From JAMLHH01 sp035515235 (GTDB taxonomy: Bacteria; Bacteroidota; Bacteroidia; Chitinophagales; JADIYW01), in the NCBI GenBank assembly GCA_035515235.1, contig DATJBS010000069.1:10728-74727 (forward strand): DNA of 64,000 nt, in the 5' to 3' direction. The translations under genes were made by a program, and so were the position numbers. The notes beneath the pieces are model-generated. The model saw nothing but the letters and a program-made list of their open reading frames with translations. It was not told where the DNA came from and did no database searches. Below, piece by piece: positions 62,847 to 64,000 of the stretch (within the stretch, counting starts at the first letter, position 1; every line of letters begins with the position of its first letter).

Positions 62847-64000
62847 ATGAATAAATGTATACTTCGCTCAATTATAATGATGTTATTTTTTGTTGGGCAA
62901 AATGTTTTCGCAGCTGGAGAAACTGAACCGAATAATGCATTTGAAACCGCTGATAAAATTACACAAGGAGAAGCGGTAACTGGAAATGTAGGAACTTCAG
63001 GAGATAGTTATGATTTTTTTGTTTCTACTCTCAAGAATGAAGGTACGATAAAGCTTTATTTTTCTTCTACAGGACTGAATGAGCAAGCAGATATTAACTT
63101 CTATGTGTATAGTAAAAATAAATCTTCTATAGGTGCTATTGCTGTAAATAATAAAAAGTCTGCAAATGATAGTTTGTTTATTTTTTGTAGAGCAGATGAT
63201 ACGATATATATCAGAGTAAATGGCTCTCAATCTATAAATTATAGCTTCAGATATATTGTAGAAGAGCCTGCACCTAATGATGTAGAGCCAAATAATAATT
63301 TTAGTGAAGCGGTGCTTATCTCTAGCAATCAATTAGTGAAAGGTCGATTAGGATATAGCGGAACAACTTCAGATAACTATGATTATTTCTATAGCATACT
63401 GCCTGATGACGGTACTTTAAGGGTTTACGTAGATAAAGTGAATACCTCTAATAGTGCAGACGCTGATTTTAATCTATATGTTTATAATAAAAATCAAGGT
63501 TCAATAGGGAGTTATTCTGATAATAATAAACCTGTTGGAGAGCTACCCACAGATACTTTAGATATTTTTTGTGTCAAAGGGGATACAGTATATTTCAGAT
63601 TGAATGGAAGTTCTGGATGTTTTAGTTATACGATGAGATATGAAATGTTATCGCCACCCAAAGGAGATATAGAACCGAATAATACATTTGAAGAAGCTGT
63701 TTATATTGAAGAAAAAGAGATAGTGCCTGGTAGAATAGGCTATTCAAATGTAGGAGAAGATAGTTATGATTATTTCTATAGTGTACTTCCTGACGATGGT
63801 ACTTTAAGAGTTTACGTAGATAAAGTAAACACTTCTAATACTGCAAATGCAGATTTTAATCTTTATGTCTATAATAAGAAAAGAGGGTCAATAGGGAGTT
63901 ATTCTGATAATAATACACTTGTTGGAGAGCTACCCACAGATACCTTAGATATTTTTTGTGTAAAAGGAGATACAGTATATTTCAGATTGAATGGAGGTTC
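62847..64000 (+). CDS. Secreted repeat protein with pre-peptidase C-terminal (PPC)-like domains, cut by the window edge
   Basis: Open from the ATG at 62847 to the end of the window (384 codons) with no stop. Residues 1-24 form a signal peptide (ending VFAAG). Then three tandem units, starting EPNNAF, EPNNNF and EPNNTF, each contain a GDSYDFF/SDNYDYF core, a DxNxYVY strand and IFC...DT(V/I)Y(F/I)R(L/V)NG. This pattern fits PPC-like jelly-roll domains (beta domains found on secreted proteins). The full product probably has more units and perhaps a T9SS tail beyond the edge. Confidence 0.8.
   Translation, partial: MNKCILRSIIMMLFFVGQNVFAAGETEPNNAFETADKITQGEAVTGNVGTSGDSYDFFVSTLKNEGTIKLYFSSTGLNEQADINFYVYSKNKSSIGAIAVNNKKSANDSLFIFCRADDTIYIRVNGSQSINYSFRYIVEEPAPNDVEPNNNFSEAVLISSNQLVKGRLGYSGTTSDNYDYFYSILPDDGTLRVYVDKVNTSNSADADFNLYVYNKNQGSIGSYSDNNKPVGELPTDTLDIFCVKGDTVYFRLNGSSGCFSYTMRYEMLSPPKGDIEPNNTFEEAVYIEEKEIVPGRIGYSNVGEDSYDYFYSVLPDDGTLRVYVDKVNTSNTANADFNLYVYNKKRGSIGSYSDNNTLVGELPTDTLDIFCVKGDTVYFRLNGG
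62925..64000 (+). repeat. Tandem PPC-like repeat units (120, 129 and at least 110 codons)
   Basis: Units start at 62925, 63285 and 63672. Units 2 and 3 are nearly identical at DNA level (offset 387 bp), for example ttggagagctacccacagat occurs in both. Unit 1 is diverged. Confidence 0.85.

Noticed and set aside
62997..63332. 111-codon open frame on the minus strand at the right edge
   Set aside because: It is antisense to the secreted repeat protein, whose plus-strand frame has a signal peptide and clear repeats.

Overview
The window is about 64 kb of AT-rich DNA from a member of the Bacteroidota, probably a gliding, aerobic lineage close to the Saprospirales/Chitinophagales (class-level placement is my inference). 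The evidence is: two secreted proteins with C-terminal type IX secretion (T9SS) sorting domains; the gliding proteins GldE and GldD; a TonB receptor with an N-terminal carboxypeptidase-like domain; promoters of the Bacteroidota form TAnnTTTG in front of many genes; few Shine-Dalgarno sequences; and gene orders I know from this phylum (mutY-ssb-gldE-gldD; HU-TPR-small basic protein-RNase G; tRNA-tuf-tRNA-secE-nusG-rplKAJL-rpoBC).

Layout. 1-3.4 kb: the 5' end of ruvC, a flippase-like membrane protein, a POT peptide transporter and a YafK-type L,D-transpeptidase-like protein. 3.4-8.04 kb: an accessory block on the minus strand (a Crp/Fnr-type regulator, a T9SS-exported esterase, an alpha/beta hydrolase with a cysteine nucleophile, and an OleC-like beta-lactone synthetase/acyl-AMP ligase). 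This block lies between two copies of the last 97 bp of the transpeptidase gene, which looks like the scar of an insertion. 8.1-19.3 kb: lysA, a secreted CocE/X-Pro-type hydrolase with a TonB receptor, MarC, an OmpA protein with four 81-bp calcium-binding repeats, a helix-hairpin-helix protein and an acyl-CoA dehydrogenase. 19.7-34.3 kb: the core translation/transcription block (rpsU, xerC, hpf, four tRNAs, tuf, tRNA-Trp, secE, nusG, rplK, rplA, rplJ, rplL, rpoB, rpoC).

34.3-53 kb: housekeeping genes of mixed orientation (DUF3467, MarR, cysteine desulfurase, methylmalonyl-CoA epimerase, an AmgK-RapZ fusion with a MurU-like nucleotidyltransferase, glyS, rng, a 30-codon basic protein, a TPR protein, HU, mutY, ssb, gldE, gldD, recG, tRNA-Arg). 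53-59 kb: a glycosyltransferase, then a two-gene unit (a cytoplasmic-looking trypsin-like protease with zinc ribbon and YbjN-like domain, and a second protein with the same YbjN-like fold), diverging from a response regulator and a SpoIIE-type phosphatase. 59-64 kb: a VWA protein, intergenic repeats, an outer-membrane barrel protein, a lipoprotein and the start of a large secreted repeat protein that runs off the window.

The strongest candidates for something undescribed are the protease/YbjN pair, the repeat-bounded OleC/Cys-hydrolase block, the AmgK-RapZ fusion, the 30-residue basic protein upstream of RNase G, and an RNase G without its zinc-link cysteines. No CRISPR array, insertion sequence, prophage or rRNA gene was seen.
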